From: Apostichopus japonicus
Lineage: Eukaryota; Echinodermata; Holothuroidea; Aspidochirotida; Stichopodidae
Length of the DNA: 64,000 bases
NCBI RefSeq assembly: GCF_037975245.1
Contig: NC_092582.1
Coordinates: forward strand, 21,290,577 to 21,354,576
Reading direction: 5' to 3'
Position numbers and translations under genes: made by a program. Of the stretch, positions 51,267-64,000 are shown piece after piece. How positions within the stretch are numbered: the stretch's first letter is position 1; each line of letters opens with the position of its first letter. The notes beneath the pieces were generated by a model that was not told where the DNA came from, ran no database searches, and saw nothing but the letters and a program-made list of their open reading frames with translations.

Positions 51267-51911
51267 CAGTGGCGGACTGGCCACACGGGCATTTGGGCAA
51301 TGCTCGGTGGGCCGGCGGTGGCCCGGAGAGCCGGTTGTCTGGGGAGCCTGGTAAAAATTACAGCCCATTTTCACATAAGTTAATAGAATACAGACGGGTT
51401 GTGTAGAAATAAAAATATTTTTAACTGTGGGAATCAGCTCATGAAATCACCATGTTAGTTATAGTGTGTTAGTTCGTAACAAACGTGCTATTGGCAACGC
51501 GTCCATGCTAATGGATTTTATTTAGGTTTTTTTCAAAAAATTTTCAAGCATGTTGTCACAAATTGCTTGAAAAACTAAATAAAATCCAGTCTAAAACATA
51601 TATTTTTGTCTGTTTTTATTTACGTTTTTAACTTTTCTCAGTTTAATCAAGTGTTGCATATGGAAAATTATTTTTGGGTCTTTTTTAAAGGATTTATCGT
51701 AACCTACAAAATTGAGAGATATAGCACCGGGCCATTTTGCATCTAGGCATTCCTAATTAACTTCCAAAAATCTCAATAGGGAGAGGGACACCCCCTCCCC
51801 CTTAGACCCCTCCCACAGGACGGCGATCACTATGCAATAACATATCAATGAATAATGGGCCGGTCTTGGTGAAAAATGCCCGGGCCGGTTTTAAGACCCA
51901 GTCCGCCCCTG
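51267..51911. mobile_element. Non-autonomous hAT element, copy 2 of a family, 645 bp
   Basis: Left end CAGTGGCGGACTGG, right end CCAGTCCGCCCCTG, with a perfect 8-bp duplication CGTCGATA on both sides (51259-51266, 51912-51919). Same family as 16779-17431. It has an extra GC-rich block (GGGCCGGCGGTGGCCCGG) near the left end that copy 1 lacks. Confidence 0.95.
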
Positions 51912-51919
51912 CGTCGATA

Positions 51920-53425
51920 GCATTGTCGAATAAAAAACCGAATTGGCAGTTCGCGAATGTCAAACGAGAAACGAGGAACGCGGAATAAGTAACTAACTTC
52001 ACAGCGGTGCTAGCTACGTGTGTGAAGCCACTGATCTACACTAAGATTAGCGTAGATCAGTGTGTGAAGCTAGCTGGAAGCCATAACACAAATGATAAAT
52101 GACTTGTCTACAGTAGCATACACCGTAGTACTACAATATTTACCTTTTTATACATGATACAGGCTAGTCGCCGGCGAGCGAGGAACATCGAAATATTCGT
52201 CCATGTTCGTAGTCTGCTGCATCATCCATTTCGTTGTCCGTTGCAGAAAATTTACAAAACAATCGGAATTTCATATTTCGCATTTCGATTTATTACTGGG
52301 TATACCTTGAAATTCTACGAAAGTAAGTGAGCTAACGCTCCAAATATGGATATGTATGAGGCCGTGGTAGTTGTGCACCCAACACTCACCCGAATACTAT
52401 TAGGCTGTGTGTCTACTGTAGAGACTAGAGTACTACTACTACTACTAGTAATACTAATAGTATGTTTGGTATGCAAGAGTTTTCCATAATCTGGACCCTA
52501 GCTAGGTGTAAGCAATGTAGGACAATTTCCACTATGCAGGAGTGTTACTTTGATCTGTGAACTTTTGGCATGTTAGGCAATAAAGAGGGAAAAAATGATG
52601 TGCATATTGATCATAAATTGAAATTGTTGATATATCTAAGAAAGCAGCAATGTAGATCTAAATAGCTCTTCATCTTATCCTGTTTCAGTTTAGGTCTAGG
52701 CCAATCTAGCATCATACTAAGTACCTCAAACGTATGTATAGTGTTATAAGTAACCTAGATCTGTAGCCTACTGTCACTCAGGGTACTGTATGACACACTT
52801 TGAAATTTCATGACTTCACCACACAGTTGTGTAGCAAGTCTCTCAATGTGATACAAATAGTCACAATTCAGTAAAAAAAAATATGTTAGCCAACTTTTAT
52901 CAGCTCAACCACTACTGATTGTTTCTTTTCATTGTAAAGATTAAAGCAAATATCCTCAATTATTCTTATATATTTAGATTGCACCATAAAAAGAAACGAG
53001 ACAGCACCATTATTGCCAAGGATATAATTCTACAGTTCATCAATAATTTGTGAAAATTAATAAATATAGATGTGCATGTTGTTCACACATTGCAAAAGTC
53101 AGAATGGCTTAAAGGTAATGATTAGAGAAATTTATGAACATATTTAAAGAACTTTGTAAAGTGCATAATTACACACAATAAACTATAGTCTAGGCCCAAG
53201 GTAACTATATTGGCACAGTGGAGACTCACTTTGGATAGGAAGAGGCCAAAGTCTCAAAACGTAGTCATCTTGACTAATGCAAAAGAGAATATTAGCATCC
53301 AAGCAAACATTCCAAAGGTATCATGTAACAACTATAAATCAACAAGAAGATTATAATAAAGAAATAAAGCTTTTGAACACATCTAACATGATGACAGCAC
53401 AAACCATCTAATGTGGTCCACACCT
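51920..53425. other. Intergenic between transposons, no gene recognised
   Basis: Contains a short palindrome CACTGATCTAC/GTAGATCAGTG at 52029-52062. No coding exon could be supported. A non-coding first exon and the promoter of RO60 may lie here or at 54.5 kb. Confidence 0.4.
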
Positions 53426-53429
53426 TGGG

Positions 53430-54510
53430 AGAATTCTGGATTTCCAGAAGGCCTTTGATAAGGTTACCCGCCAGCATCTTTTACTTAGGCTAGAGAGTAT
53501 TGGTGTCAATGGCAATTTACTGTCTTGGATTAAGAATAAGAATTGGCTTGTTAAGTAGGAAACAAGTGATAGTTAAAGGCTGCACGTCTTCTAGTCAGGA
53601 TGATACTAGTGGGGTTCCACAAGGGTCTGTTTTGAGTCCCATGTTGTTTGTTGCCTATATAAATTACATTGATGGAGATATTTGTGTACAGCCAAGAAGT
53701 TTATTAATGACACCAAACTGTATTCTGAGGTCTCTTCCAAAAGCGATTCTGAGAAATTTCAATGGATTTGGATTCACTTCTTTCTCAGGGATGGCAAATG
53801 CATTGTAATACTGATAAATGCATGGTGCATAGTAGTAACCAAAAGTATACTTTCACTCTTAATGGTGAGGAGTTGCAGGAGGTCTTTGTTGAAAGAGACC
53901 TAGGTATCTACATTGACTCATCTCTGCAACCTTTTAAACATTATCTTGAAGCTGCTAAAAGAGGTAATAGGGTTTAGGTATGATCAAGAGGAACTTCAGT
54001 TTCCTGAAAGAGGACACAGTTGTTACGCTTTATAAGCAGTTGGTTAGGCCTCATCTAGAGTATGCTGTGCAGGCTTGAAACCCATATTTTTCTAAGGGTA
54101 AGGAAGTACTTGAAAAGGTCCAGAGGAGGGCTACTAGGATGATTAGTTCCTTAAGAGCGTTCCTTATTATAGGCGGTTACAACTGTTGAATCTCACCACA
54201 CTGGAGCTTAGGAGGTTACGTGGTTACTTGATTCAGGTTTTCAAGATTGTGTATGGTTTTGACAATATATCCTTCACTGACTTTTTCATGTTTGCCAATA
54301 GCAGTTGTACCAGAGGTCATTGTCTTAAACTCCAGAAGTTATATAGTAGGATTAATATTCGGGATAACTTTCTTTCTAATGGGGTACTGAATAAATGGTG
54401 GTTCCTATGGAGAACAATGAAATTCCTGTATTTTGTGGAAGAAGAAGGAAATAACAAATACGAAGTGGATGATAGTCACTTTACAAAGTTCTCAGCTTAT
54501 CAGACAATTT
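53430..54510 (+). pseudogene. 5'-truncated, frameshifted Rex1/CR1-like LINE reverse transcriptase
   Basis: Pieces in different frames read as one non-LTR reverse transcriptase: LDFQKAFDKVTRQHLLLRL (from about 53440), SGVPQGSVLSPMLFV, then a changed catalytic box (FIND where active elements have FADD), LVRPHLEYAVQAWNPYF with an internal stop, and KVQRRATRMI. The C-terminal region GYLIQVFKIVYGFD through TRGHCLKLQK is typical of the Rex1-like group. Stops and frameshifts make it dead. It ends about 160-190 bp before the RO60 start codon. Confidence 0.88.
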
Positions 54511-54673
54511 ATTATGAACCATAGTTTATAAGTTTTAAATGTAAGATACAGATCTTTGTAACCAAATCATTGTGTTTATAGTTTACAGGGATGTCCTGCT
54601 GAACATCTGGCTAAAAGGCCACAGGAAGGCCGATCCTCTGATATTTAGCATTGGAAGAAGGAAACATTAGAAA

Positions 54674-57600
54674 ATGGCAACTCACTGCACTGATGTTGTT
54701 GACTATAGGTGGCCAATGACAGATATTGACCGGATGAGAAGATTCTTTTACTTAGGATGTGAATCAGGTACTTTCTACGGAGATACTCAGCGACAACCTT
54801 CAGCTTCAAGAACTGACAGTCTGGAGAAGCTTTTACTCACAGACAGGGGAGAGGAACTGATTGCAGTTCTGTCAGAAACAGGACTAAACCACTTAATATT
54901 AAAGAGAGATTTGGCACTGTCCGTGTATGTGCAATGTGCTAGACATCCAAGTACGGCTTTACGACAAGCATCGTACTCACAATTTGACAATATCATTAAA
55001 AACTCTCAGGATTTACTCCATTTTGTTGCCTTAGTTGATAGTTATGATCCTTCACATGGAACTGGCTGGGGGCGTGGATTGAGAAGAGCTGTCACTAATT
55101 GGTTCAATAACAAAGATCCAGTACATCTGGCTCGTCTGACCACCCAGCAGAGACGGATTATGAAGAAGAGGTGGGATCACAGAGATGTTCTTCGATTGGC
55201 TCATGTCAAACCCAAGAAGAATGGTGAGTGAATCATGTCAAATGTTAAGCTCAATAAACCCTTCTATTTCGTTGCAGCCTCGTAGGTGTCATCCTACATG
55301 TTGTAATGTACTGTATTAAATACCAACAGTTTGTTAATTAGGGCATTCTTTCTGTTTGACATCAATAAAATGTAAGCTTTATACACTTAAGGTAATTTTC
55401 AGAGCCACTTAGTGCTCTAGTGCTTCATCACAGAAGAAAACACTCAATCAAAGTGATCTTTTGCAAGCATTTGCACTCTGTGAAAAGATAGTGTCTGATT
55501 TTGAAAGCAAAAGTGAACAGTTTTGTCTGAGAGAATAATATATCCTCACAATAGAAATGGCATTTCCACACCAACAAATTATCCACAATTCCAAAAATCC
55601 ACACCCCATCTATCATGTGAAATGTTTTGAACTTGTATTCAATTGCTCTATTTGCCTCCCCTGTTCAATGGCTAAGGAAGTCTTTTCTAAGTGTTTTTGC
55701 TTCTAATTTCCCAAAAGGAACTGCAGTAGTATTGAAGTATTTAGTAAAAGGGATAGCTGAGGCAAAGTCCGCATACTCTGAAGATGAACTGAATGATGAA
55801 ATTAAAGAAGTCAAAGCGTTCTTGGAGGCTGTGGAAGAAGTGGGAAAGTCTGAAGATGAACAGAGAGTGGCTGCACTTGTGGGTGAACACAAACTACTGC
55901 TAGAACATGTCAACTCCAGGTGGCACAAGTCAAAAGAGGTATGTCCCATGGGAGGTAAAGATATTCGAATCGATTGAAAATCTGTACTGTACCTTGAATG
56001 ATTCATGTTTGTCATTATTATGCTTGTTCCTGTCTTTTCCTGGCTTGGCTATACATCCAGATAGTACCGATGGTGTGTTCCCTAATCTTTTTATCAATAA
56101 CTTTAACTCAACAAGGAATATTTCATTATGGTGTGAAAGTAGCTTAATTTTTGTAAATACCTTAATTGATACCAGCTTAGAGCAGGTGCTTGGTTTTGTG
56201 TGCATTTATTTCAGAAGTAATCACCAGAGTTATAACCAGTAAATTACCTAACTTGAGTTGAGTTGAGTTACCATATTGACTTTATTCGGCAAAACTTCAA
56301 AAACATAGTCACTTTACCTTAAAATTAATAACTTGGTCATGACTAGTGCTCACTATTATACCGGTGCTGTGGCCGAGTGGATAAATGCGGTGGCATTTGA
56401 AGCGATGAGGCAATTAGCAATCGGGAGGTTCTGGGTTTGATACCTTGGCCAGGTCATAATAAGGTGGGTTTTTCATCCAAGTGCAATCTATGGTTTTCCC
56501 ATCTTAAATGGCTTTCTAACTTGAAAAGATTTCAAATTTGAGTTAAAATGTTAAATTGTGTGATTTGTACTTCATAATCCCACGCTTTTGCGTCGTAAAA
56601 ATAACTGCTGATTTATATTATTATGATTAATCGGGTAAATCCTAAAGGTTAGGAAACCATGTCCATGAGATGATAAAGAATGAAGCATCAGTTAATGTCA
56701 AGCCTTCTTTTTCAATAGTTTTCACAGAATTTGCAGGCTGTTTTCTTTTCTTTCCTCTTCCTGTTTTTCTCGTCTGATATTGTCTTTTTTTCTTGGTTCT
56801 CCTTCTTATGTAAGGAAGGAGCTGATGCTCATAAGCTCACCTGAGCTTCTTTCAATTTCCTCAGTATATCTTGCACTATGCAATTGTTCTTTACAATACC
56901 TGTTTTGACTTAAATGTATAAGTCACCAAGAAAACATAGAGGGCGCACAGTGTTAAAAAGGTTACCAGGACATTCTAGGCACAGCAGAACGAGGGTGCTA
57001 AGGTTGTGAGGAGACAGGTAAGTTCGTCACTCGTAAATATCCAAACCAGTAAGTTTTGGACTATATGTCAAAGTTGAATGTAGGCCACAGTGTATTTTTC
57101 AGGTGGAACTGACTTATCTGGGAATTCATGTTCTTACATAAACCAACCTACCCTATATTTCTATATCATTGGTGATATTATCAGGTAGCTTGCAGCCCAT
57201 AATGCCTGAGAAGAAATAATATATTATTACAATTGTGTTACTTTTACTAGATCTAGATAGGACTCAAGATATCGATTACATAGTCCCGTTTTAAGTTATC
57301 AATATTTCTGTTTTGCAGGTGTGGAGTATGCTGGTGCAGCATTTGCCTCTGAAGGACATCATACTCAGCCTTGGCAGATTAACTCACCAGGGTCTCTTTG
57401 CCTCAGATGACGGAGAGACATCCACACTTTGTGATCGACTTAACAGTGATGAAGAACTGCGTGCAGCTCAGTTACATCCCTATGACTTACTACAAGCAAT
57501 GAAAAGCTATCGGGCAAAAAAGTCAAACAGAGGGGACAAAGTCAAATTTAAATGGAGTCCAAACAAAACTATCGTGGAGACCCTTGACAAGGCTCTTCTT

Positions 57601-60263
57601 ATGTCATTTAAGGTAAGTGTATTCATTGCACATTGTTCACACAATACTCTCAGTGAGTAACTGTGTCCTATTGTGATACATTTTAATGATGCGCAATTCA
57701 CACTTTCTGTCCATGGAAGTATTGAACAGGTGTAGTTCAATATGATACTAGGGTTGTGTTAAAGTGAATGTGTTTCGGCCACCTCAGTGTGTACAATAAC
57801 CATATTGTTCATTGTGGTGGTCAAAGTTCATTTGATGTCAGTACAGATCAGTCTGAAAGCCTTGAAAACAAGGAAATTCCAAAAGAAAAGCCTGGATGAA
57901 CTTCATACTGTGTATGTGCATACCAAATATTGAGTAGATTCAACCCATTGTTTTCTTGTGTAGGTAATGGGTCATATGAGGTCAAGTGAGCATTTGGTAG
58001 GATTGTAATAATCTGTTTTTCAATTATTAACATAAGTAGTTTCAAATATTGAGTAGATTCAACCCATTGTTTTCTTGTGTAGGTAATGGGTCATATGAGG
58101 TCAAGTGAGCATTTGGTAGGATTGTAATAATCTGTTTTTCAATTATTAACATTTAAGTAGTTTCACAGAATATTGCCTTATAAGGTATATCCTCCAGTGT
58201 TCAGTGATCAAAAAATGTTATTCAACAATTTAAATAGTAGTTTATGAGGAAAATAATTTGGGTTGCATCCCATCATATTAGGAGTTCTTTCAGTTTATGT
58301 TGCATACAATTTTAATACCTATAATGTACCCTGTATGTTCCAACATCGAAGGCAAACTGTCAAAGAAGATTTAGTAGTAACAAGTTGCACACTGGATATT
58401 CACTTACTTTCTCAAAAGTCACATATTTAGTATGTGGCTATGAATAGATGTACCCCACTGTTTACAGTATATGTGAAAGATCATATGAGGTGAGCTGCGG
58501 TCAATGTCTGGAAACCTTGCAAATGTGTCATCTCAGACAGTAGGGAATTGTGTGTTACACTCTGTTTCTCATAAATGAATACCAAAACCTTATTGTTTCA
58601 TGTGGAGTTCAGTGGTCAATTCATTTCAATGGCATTTTGTAAGTAGTCCTACAAAGATGCAGTTATTACATAATCAAATTCTTCAATGCATTCTGCATTT
58701 CTGTTTAACTTGATCGTCCAATAATTTCTTTGTCATACTGCCATGCTAGTCACACATCACCACTAAAATGCTGCCTAATCAGCTTTTTATCGCTTTTGAT
58801 GACAATGGTAGCCTTGGCAACCAAGGTGATGAGTGTTTGTCTCTCTGTATGTTTGTGATGCCTATCTTGCAAGCATCAGGTGTGTCAAATTTTTAGTGTA
58901 TGCAGGGTACATAATCCCCCATTACAGTATTTGTTCATCATTTTGCGGATAGTCCTCAGGTAAATATATTTTGACTGACAACAGAGGAACATATTCTATT
59001 CACCCTGGTTGAATGTGCACTTTATTCTCACTTTACATACCAGTTGTTGGTATTTGAAACAAATTGTACTTGCAGCAAACAGTTGTGATAACATAGTTAC
59101 ACAGTACACACTGCTAATTGAATGTTTGCTTAGCACTTCACTTTATTGTTTTTGTCCTAGTTTACCTATAATGGTTTGTGAAGGTAACAATGTACCAGTG
59201 AGATGCATTGAGATGGTTAAAATTTGACGCAAGTTTTGGAGAACCAAAAAAAATAAATGTTGTCAATGTACCTTTATGACATTCCAGCTATTTGCTTCAG
59301 GTTCACTTTTAGTAAAATAATATCGACCTTTCAATGTTATGAACGGGATATATAGCAACTGAATACAAATTTTATCAATTATCCCTGAGGTATCCTTTTA
59401 AGTTTTTATGTTGGTTTTCAGTTTATCCAGCCAACTGCTAAGAAGTTACTGCTTGCAATCGATGTGAGTTCGTCCATGAAGTTGAGTGGTGTCAATGGGT
59501 CACCAGGAGTTACTGCTATGGAAGCAGTTGCACTATTAACCATGCAAGTTGTCAGAACAGAGAAGGAATTCAGGATAATGGCCTTCTCCAAAAATTTGGA
59601 AAACATTGATGTTACCTCAGAAATGACTTTGGAGGAGACGAGAGCTAAAATAGGAGAGGTTTGTAAACTTTTAATGTTGATAAATTTGTCTATAGATGTC
59701 AAAACTCACTCATATTACGAAACATTCAATTCTGAGGATGTTGCAATTAGTATCCTGTATTCTTGTGCACACGAGGAAGCGATAAAAATCCATTCTGCAA
59801 TGCATTTCAGCTACAGTATAATTTGGTGTTCTGGTTATTAATTTATTTGCTTCAAGTGTTCTTACTAAGTGCATACGTTTATGTATCACCAGCAGCCCCC
59901 TAAATGGCACCTTGAGATGAGGCATGATTTAGATATTTAGCTTGTGTCCTTCTTTTGTTGCAGCTACCAATGGGCAACACCAATGTGTCATATCCCTTGA
60001 AGTGGGCTCTGGAAAACAAAGTTTCAGCCGACATTTTTATGATTTTCACTGACTGCGAAACAAGTTTTGAGGAAACTTCTCCATCACAAGCTTTGAGAGA
60101 ATACCGTAAGGGAATGAATTTGGACGCCAAACTTGTGGTGATAGCTTTGGCATCTAATGGTTTTGAAGTGGCAGATCCTGGTGATAGTGGCATGCTAGAT
60201 ATAGCTGGTTTTAACACCAATGGACCAGAAATATTACGTAAATTTGCTACCGGAGAATTATAG
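54674..60263 (+). CDS. RO60: 60 kDa SS-A/Ro ribonucleoprotein (RO60, TROVE domain)
   Basis: Ring-shaped protein that binds Y RNAs and 3' ends of misfolded non-coding RNAs. Coding exons 54674-55223, 55718-55938, 57319-57612, 59422-59658 and 59964-60263 join in phase to 533 aa; human RO60 is 538. Exons 1-3 form the TROVE HEAT-repeat ring (RFFYLGCESGTFYGDTQ, WGRGLRRAVTNWFN, DVLRLAHVKPKKN). Exons 4-5 are the von Willebrand A domain with MIDAS motif DVSSS (about 369-373), a conserved Thr near 440 and TD at 463-464. The end, ALREYRKGM, SNGFEVADPGDSGMLDIAGF, matches the family closely. The ATG (context AAAATGG) begins a conserved N-terminus; an upstream non-coding exon is likely, with a possible acceptor at 54588. 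Intron 2 carries a SINE and intron 3 a 119-bp duplication. Confidence 0.97.
56359..56630 (+). mobile_element. tRNA-derived SINE, copy 2
   Basis: Starts ACCGGTGCTGTGGCCGAGTG; TGGCCGAGTGG is a pol III box A and GGGTTTGATACC a box B. The body and the end AAATAACTGCTGATT match the copy at 19320-19664, with a short ATT-rich tail. It lies in RO60 intron 2 in the sense orientation. Confidence 0.88.
57925..58163. repeat. 119-bp direct tandem duplication in RO60 intron 3
   Basis: The block from AAATATTGAGTAGATTC through TTTTTCAATTATTAACAT occurs at 57925 and again at 58044, almost identical, with a 3-nt difference at the junction. It includes AGGTCA-type sequence. Confidence 0.95.
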
Positions 60264-60524
60264 CAATATTAGCAGAATTTGGGTGAATGATGGATAACTC
60301 AAAAATATTGCATTTAAAAGCTAAGGATTTCAGACAAACTTTGAGTCTGCACATCACTTGCTTCCTTAAAATTTGACATGTTTTATTTATATAACTATTT
60401 GCTTGCCCTTTTTTAACTTAACAAAGATACTATAAGTTTATTTTGTGTTAGAGGTGTACATGTCCTTCTATTTTGTTATTTCCTTCCAGAGGAAAGGAAA
60501 GTTACTTTCTTTGTTTAGCTATTC

Positions 60525-60530
60525 AATAAA
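60525..60530 (+). terminator. Poly(A) signal of RO60
   Basis: AATAAA 262 bp past the RO60 stop codon, followed by an A-rich stretch; the first such signal downstream. Confidence 0.65.
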
Positions 60531-60559
60531 CTTGTTAAAAACAATCTGACGATAATTTA

Positions 60560-63500
60560 CACATAAGTATACTTGGTATTTATTGGATAAGTATTTACAA
60601 TGATGAAGTGGATAATTTATGTTAAATTATTATTAGTCTTGTGACACTCCTTTAGAATAGGATGACAAAACATGTTGTTTTCTTATGTATTATTGCTATA
60701 GAGGTAGCTTACTTCATTTCTATGTCAGCATGTGTGCTTCCTGCAATAAGCTTTGCACTAACAAACTTTAAATGATTATTTCATAATTATTTCAAATGAT
60801 TTTTTCAAAAATCAACACAATTGTGTGCTAATTGGAAAATGTTGAAGATTTGGTTGATATCTCAAACAAGGACATCTATATTTAATCTACTCATTCTTGG
60901 TTTGTTAGTAAGTTTCTAAATACAGAGGCTGTTTCTTTCTTCCCATGCTGAATTCCTTTGCTTGTGTGGTTTCATTTACCTGCTGTTTTGATTGAGGAGT
61001 TGGCTATTTCCTAGCACAGGAAATTATGAATTAAATTCTTGTGTAATTTTTTTATCATATGTTTAAGTGACATCATAGTAGTTGCAGAATTTCTGTCATG
61101 CTAAAATTAAAATAATTTATCAGTTTAGATTCTTTGGATTTGCCATTTATTTTACACACTATAATCTGTAGATCTAGATACATATGAAATGTCATGTATT
61201 TTTATTTATTTATTTTTAATTGAAATAATGAAATGAAATGCAAATTTGTAATTAATTTATACTTTGACTTTAAATGTGGGTGGGCACAGAGTGAAGTGCC
61301 TATGAGACTTGCCCCAAAAACATGTACAATACCAGATGTAAAGTTTCCAGGGTGGTAATGTAAATGACAAAGGACACATGGTTGAACTTCAAACTTATGT
61401 AAAAAGTGGCACTTTTATCAGTCTAATTTGCCTGGGGAAATTACTTTGCGAACTGCTGCAATCTCCTCATTACTCCAACCTGGATGTCCAACCTAGGATG
61501 TCAGTGTACCTGAAAACACACACAAATGAAATAGTATGTATGTTGTATCTGAGGTGTAACCAGAAAAATAATGAGAACTCAAACACATTTCTTTATTTTT
61601 ACAATGATGAACAAGATCGTTACATAGCTTTTAGTGAATTGCAAAATGATAAACAACAGAAATATACAAGTAAGAAATCCATGGAGTTGCAGGTCTCATC
61701 CACAAATTTGGTATATGACCACTATGAGGTCATCACTATGAGGTCTTCACTCTGCCTCACCAAGTGTCCAGTACAAAAGTCCTGAAGTTTACTGACATTT
61801 GATGTTCATACACTCAAAACGTTCAATCAATACATAGTTCATTCAAATCAGTTTGGCACAGTTTGATCTGTGATTATGTGTTATTGATTCCTTGGCGAAG
61901 TCTGTAAACCTGGTAGAACCTGCAAGATTACTCAAACCCTACGGTGGGTGAACTTCATGGGTTTTTTGTACGTGGATGCACCTTATAAAGTAGAAGAAAC
62001 CATACATTTCTGTGGGGATCAAAGGTCATTTTGGCCATATTGATCATGTTGCTATATGTGTAGTGGTCAAACTGTTGTTTCATTATTCCTTGCCAGAGGC
62101 AAAATGAATCTATGTGACCCCCTTGGCTTGTTAATATAACTGAAGTAGTCAACTATAGATTAACTTCATACTTGGTTTGTATGTCCCCATTGTTGAGTAT
62201 AAGGAGATCATTGAAATTGGTGATGTCAAAGCAAAATCTGGCAACCTTGTAAACATGGTAACTTAAAAGCTTGGCTGTAGTTGGTGAGTACAAGAACCTT
62301 ATTGAAATTGGTGCATGTAAAAGGTCATTTGAGGTCAACAGATGTCAAAATATGGTATCTCAAAGACTAAATCTTTGTTGAAGTTCATACATGGTATGTA
62401 CACCTTTAGTACAAAAATGGAAACCTTTTCTGTGGTTTTGACCACAGAATTGAGGTCAACACAGGTCAAAGTCTGAAAATTTGAAAACTAAACAATTAAC
62501 ATCTAGGGGGCAGCTAGAATGAACTTTGCACTTCAGATGTAGATCCACCTTAGTGAGTACAAAAACTATATTCCTGTGAAGGTTAAAAAGATCATTTCTG
62601 GACAACACAGGAACTTTGAAAGTTCAGCTTAGGACTTGATACTTTGTACATAATTCTTTCTTGGTGAATATGTTAATGCAATTGAAATTGGTAGAGGTCA
62701 AATGTCATAAAAGGTCAATTTCTGTAGTCCACTTTGGCTTGAGGGTTTCAGCCATCCTGTCTTTTGCTTCAAGTGTAATCGTCAAAATGTTTATTTTGTT
62801 TTAAGTTGTCTATAACTTTATAAAATTCAGCTTCACCACAAAGAAAAGGTTAAAAACACTGTATTATAAATGACCCAAAGTATATATTTTAAGTCCATCT
62901 CATTTACAAATTACAGCTTCACCACAACAAAAATTTAATACAAATATATTATAAAATGAACCAAGGTGTGTAATTTCAAGTCCAGCTCATTTACAAATTA
63001 CAGCTTCACCACAATAACAACAATAATACAAATATATTATAAAATGAACCAAGGTGTGTAATTTTTAAGTCCAGCTAATGTACAAACAAGAGAGACATGC
63101 AACACATGTTAATGTCCAGAAATTACATAGATTTATTGTGCATATATGTATGGCAAGCTTATATGCAAACATTTGTGAAATCAAGTTTCAGGGAAATATG
63201 TCAAGATTGGCCCTGCCTCCTGAAAAAATTGATATGTAAACCCTACATGTAGTTTATTCCAATTTAAAGTACTAACAGTTTGCAGCGATTGAACCAGATC
63301 AGACTTCACTCGATTGAAAAGCAAATTCCTTCTCCATATTGACTAAAAGTCAAATAAATCAATAGTTATAAAAACAAAATTAACAAAACAAAGGGTTGTT
63401 TTGTTAATCTTACAAATGTAAGGCAAATAGGTATGAAACTGTGAAACAGGGGTATAAAAGCACAAGAAATGATTATGAGGTATTAATACTAATTAATATG

Positions 63501-64000
63501 CACTACTTCCTACCAAACATGTAAAATGTGAATCAGAATGCCTATAGCTCAGTGATTTGTCATTCTAAGAACATTCTGTTACACTCAGCCTCAACAATTA
63601 TGTAAGTTTAACAGTTACTCTGCTAAAATGATCAGCAAGGACAAATGTGGACCTACATATCATCAAACATGAGTTTGAACCACCAATGATTAATTCTGAG
63701 TGAGCAGTACAATGTATTTGCTGTATTCATCCCTGTAATGAAGACTGGTCAACATCCCAAGATCAGTACGTAACTTGTACAAGTTGTTGAACTGAGTTTT
63801 TGACATTTTCCAATCTTCATGTGACATGACCTACGACCATTAACAAAAGAGGATCTTATAAACCAACTAATGAACATCTTATTGAGTTCAAACGCTGCAC
63901 ATTTTGAAAGGAGGCAAAGTTGGATCCATCTTGTACTTTGTATGTAATCATAATATCTCAGGCAAAGAACCTCCAGATATCAGTATATAAAAGATGCCAC
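60560..64000. other. Downstream flank of RO60, no gene recognised
   Basis: Contains AGGTCA-type repeat copies between 61990 and 62720 and the triple repeat at 62829. A 135-codon open frame at 61378-61785 has no recognisable domain and I do not call it a gene. Confidence 0.45.
62829..63085. repeat. About 86-bp tandem repeat, three copies
   Basis: CAGCTTCACCACAA begins copies at 62829, 62914 and 63001. Each continues with a TATTATAAAATGA-like stretch and AAGTCCAGCTCATTTACAAA. The second and third are nearly identical; the first is older. Confidence 0.9.

Noticed and set aside
56361-56450. tRNA-like sequence
   Set aside because: It is the head of a SINE: the acceptor stem and anticodon arm do not fold properly and the body and tail match another genomic copy.
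61378-61785. 135-codon plus-strand frame downstream of RO60
   Set aside because: No domain, low-complexity Asn/Gln/Lys content and no neighbouring exons; treated as chance.

Overview
This is animal nuclear DNA: AT-rich, with split genes, GT-AG introns, one AT-AC (U12-type) intron and many transposon remnants. The gene content and the repeat types (hAT derivatives with G/C runs, a tRNA-headed SINE with an ATT tail, a Rex1/CR1-like LINE fragment) suggest a marine invertebrate, probably an echinoderm or another invertebrate deuterostome. That placement is inference; no marker here fixes the species.

Five protein-coding genes can be assembled exon by exon. (1) 831-11454, minus: a 17-exon mitochondrial seryl-tRNA synthetase paralogue, about 485 aa, in which every class II catalytic signature I could align is lost, so it resembles insect SLIMP more than a working SARS2. 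(2) 17889-22476, minus: a secreted phospholipase A2 with intact Ca2+ loop and His/Asp active site, with one phase break that a micro-exon would explain. (3) 29487-32641, plus: SURF6, a nucleolar ribosome-biogenesis protein with a large lysine-rich final exon. (4) 38345-47219, minus: PPP6C, catalytic subunit of protein phosphatase 6, eight exons, 306 aa, with a U12-type AT-AC intron. (5) 54674-60263, plus: RO60 (TROVE2), the Y-RNA binding ring protein, five coding exons, 533 aa. SURF6 and PPP6C converge; PPP6C and RO60 diverge. They are not an operon and no shared pathway is implied, although three deal with RNA or translation.

The rest is accessory DNA. Minisatellites of 25, 65 and 12 bp lie in and just upstream of the first gene. 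Five hAT-type elements without a recognisable transposase carry 8-bp target duplications (four perfect, one 7 of 8). Two SINE copies lie in opposite orientation. A 2-kb segment at 48.9-50.9 kb has about 150-bp inverted ends and encloses a 173-codon ORF; a fold-back repeat follows it. A 65-bp perfect inverted repeat sits in the SURF6 intron. An AGGTCA-rich dispersed repeat occurs in introns, mostly in the sense direction of the host gene. A candidate minimal hammerhead ribozyme of the Penelope-element type lies at 11.87 kb. No CRISPR, rRNA, genuine tRNA or prokaryotic feature was seen.
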